From Saprospiraceae bacterium (GTDB lineage Bacteria; Bacteroidota; Bacteroidia; Chitinophagales; Saprospiraceae), in NCBI GenBank assembly GCA_020630045.1, contig JAHDCE010000279.1:1-6124 (forward strand): 6,124 nt of DNA, written 5' to 3'. Under the pieces are notes generated by a model that had not been told where the DNA came from, made no database searches, and worked only from the letters and a program-made list of their open reading frames with translations. The position numbers and the translations under genes are program-made. Positions 5,727 to 6,124 of the stretch are shown here, in pieces. The first letter of the stretch is position 1, and each line of letters opens with the position of its first letter.

Positions 5727-6124
5727 ATGAAAAAGAACATTCTGAAATCGTTTGCAGCAGTGATGGTATTATTCCTAGCATTCACACAATCGTCCATTGC
5801 ACAAAAAGGACCTCGTGGCGAAGCCAAAAAAACACCGGTAGAGCGAGCCGAAAAAATGACCGAACGCATGACCGATAAATTGGGACTGAATGATTACCAG
5901 TCCGATCAAGTCGCTATGCTAAATCTCGATCTCGCCAATTCATTGAAAGACATCAAAGACAGCGAAGCGCCAAGGGCGGAGAAAAAAGAATCCGCTATGA
6001 AATTGCGTGAAATATATGTCGCCGATGTCAATACATTGCTAGACGCCGAACAGCAAGAGAAGTTCGAAAAAATGATGAAGCGTCTAAAAAAGAAGCGTGG
6101 CAACAAAGGAGGAAAAGGCGATCG
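5727..6124 (+). CDS. Secreted Spy/LTXXQ-like helical protein, 3' end outside window
   Basis: This gene is open to the window edge, giving 132 complete codons. The signal peptide begins MKKNILKSF, has a hydrophobic core up to about residue 19, and ends in SSIA with cleavage before Gln26. The mature part is charged and helical: TPVERAEKMTERM (36-48), LGLNDYQ (52-58) and LLDAEQQEKF (104-113). The two L-x-x-x-Q segments resemble the repeated LTxxQ motif of Spy/CpxP-type periplasmic proteins, small chaperones or envelope-stress factors. The tail is very basic (KRLKKKRGNKGGKG). Bacteroidota carry many such proteins of unknown role, so the family call is moderate and the function only inferred. The start at 5727 is preferred because it opens the signal peptide directly; an in-frame ATG at 5697, inside the end of the palindrome, would add ten residues (MKLTHQKFEI). 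Confidence 0.78.
   Translation, partial: MKKNILKSFAAVMVLFLAFTQSSIAQKGPRGEAKKTPVERAEKMTERMTDKLGLNDYQSDQVAMLNLDLANSLKDIKDSEAPRAEKKESAMKLREIYVADVNTLLDAEQQEKFEKMMKRLKKKRGNKGGKGD

Noticed and set aside
5906..6106. Open frame of 66 codons on the minus strand at the window's end
   Set aside because: It is antisense to the Spy-like gene, which has a clear signal peptide and family-like motifs; the minus frame has none.

Overview
The window looks like chromosomal DNA of a member of the Bacteroidota. Three things point there: two promoter -7 boxes of the TAnnTTTG type (1446-1453 and 4449-4456), A-rich start regions without strong Shine-Dalgarno sequences, and a lipoprotein plus TonB-dependent receptor pair whose receptor has the N-terminal carboxypeptidase-regulatory-like domain common in this phylum. 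A Saprospiria- or Flavobacteriia-like host is my guess. All recognised genes lie on the + strand.

Layout. (1) 2-1357: the 3' part of an ADP-ribosylglycohydrolase-family gene whose start lies before the window. (2) 1358-1518: a regulatory gap with a perfect 18-bp inverted repeat that resolves into four TGCAA/TTGCA half-sites, each about one helical turn apart, directly upstream of a -7 box. (3) 1519-4402: a tight two-gene operon, a small acidic surface or periplasmic lipoprotein followed with an 11-bp overlap by a TonB-dependent outer-membrane receptor. The receptor plug has an Asp-His pair where the zinc receptor ZnuD has one, so a zinc (or other metal) uptake operon under a Fur-family repressor such as Zur is the leading hypothesis. 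(4) 4468-5403: two open segments in the same frame, separated by one amber codon. The first is a coiled-coil protein and the second a J-domain protein with an HPD motif. Together they may be one interrupted co-chaperone gene. (5) 5404-5726: a non-coding gap with a 158-bp imperfect palindrome that could be a miniature transposable element or a structured RNA. (6) 5727-6124: the 5' part of a small secreted Spy/LTXXQ-like protein that runs off the window.

How the parts may work together: the operator, lipoprotein and receptor form one plausible regulated metal-import unit at the cell surface. The other genes show no clear functional link to it. The most rewarding items are the four-half-site operator with its operon, the interrupted J-domain gene, and the long palindrome whose right end carries an in-frame ATG for the next gene.
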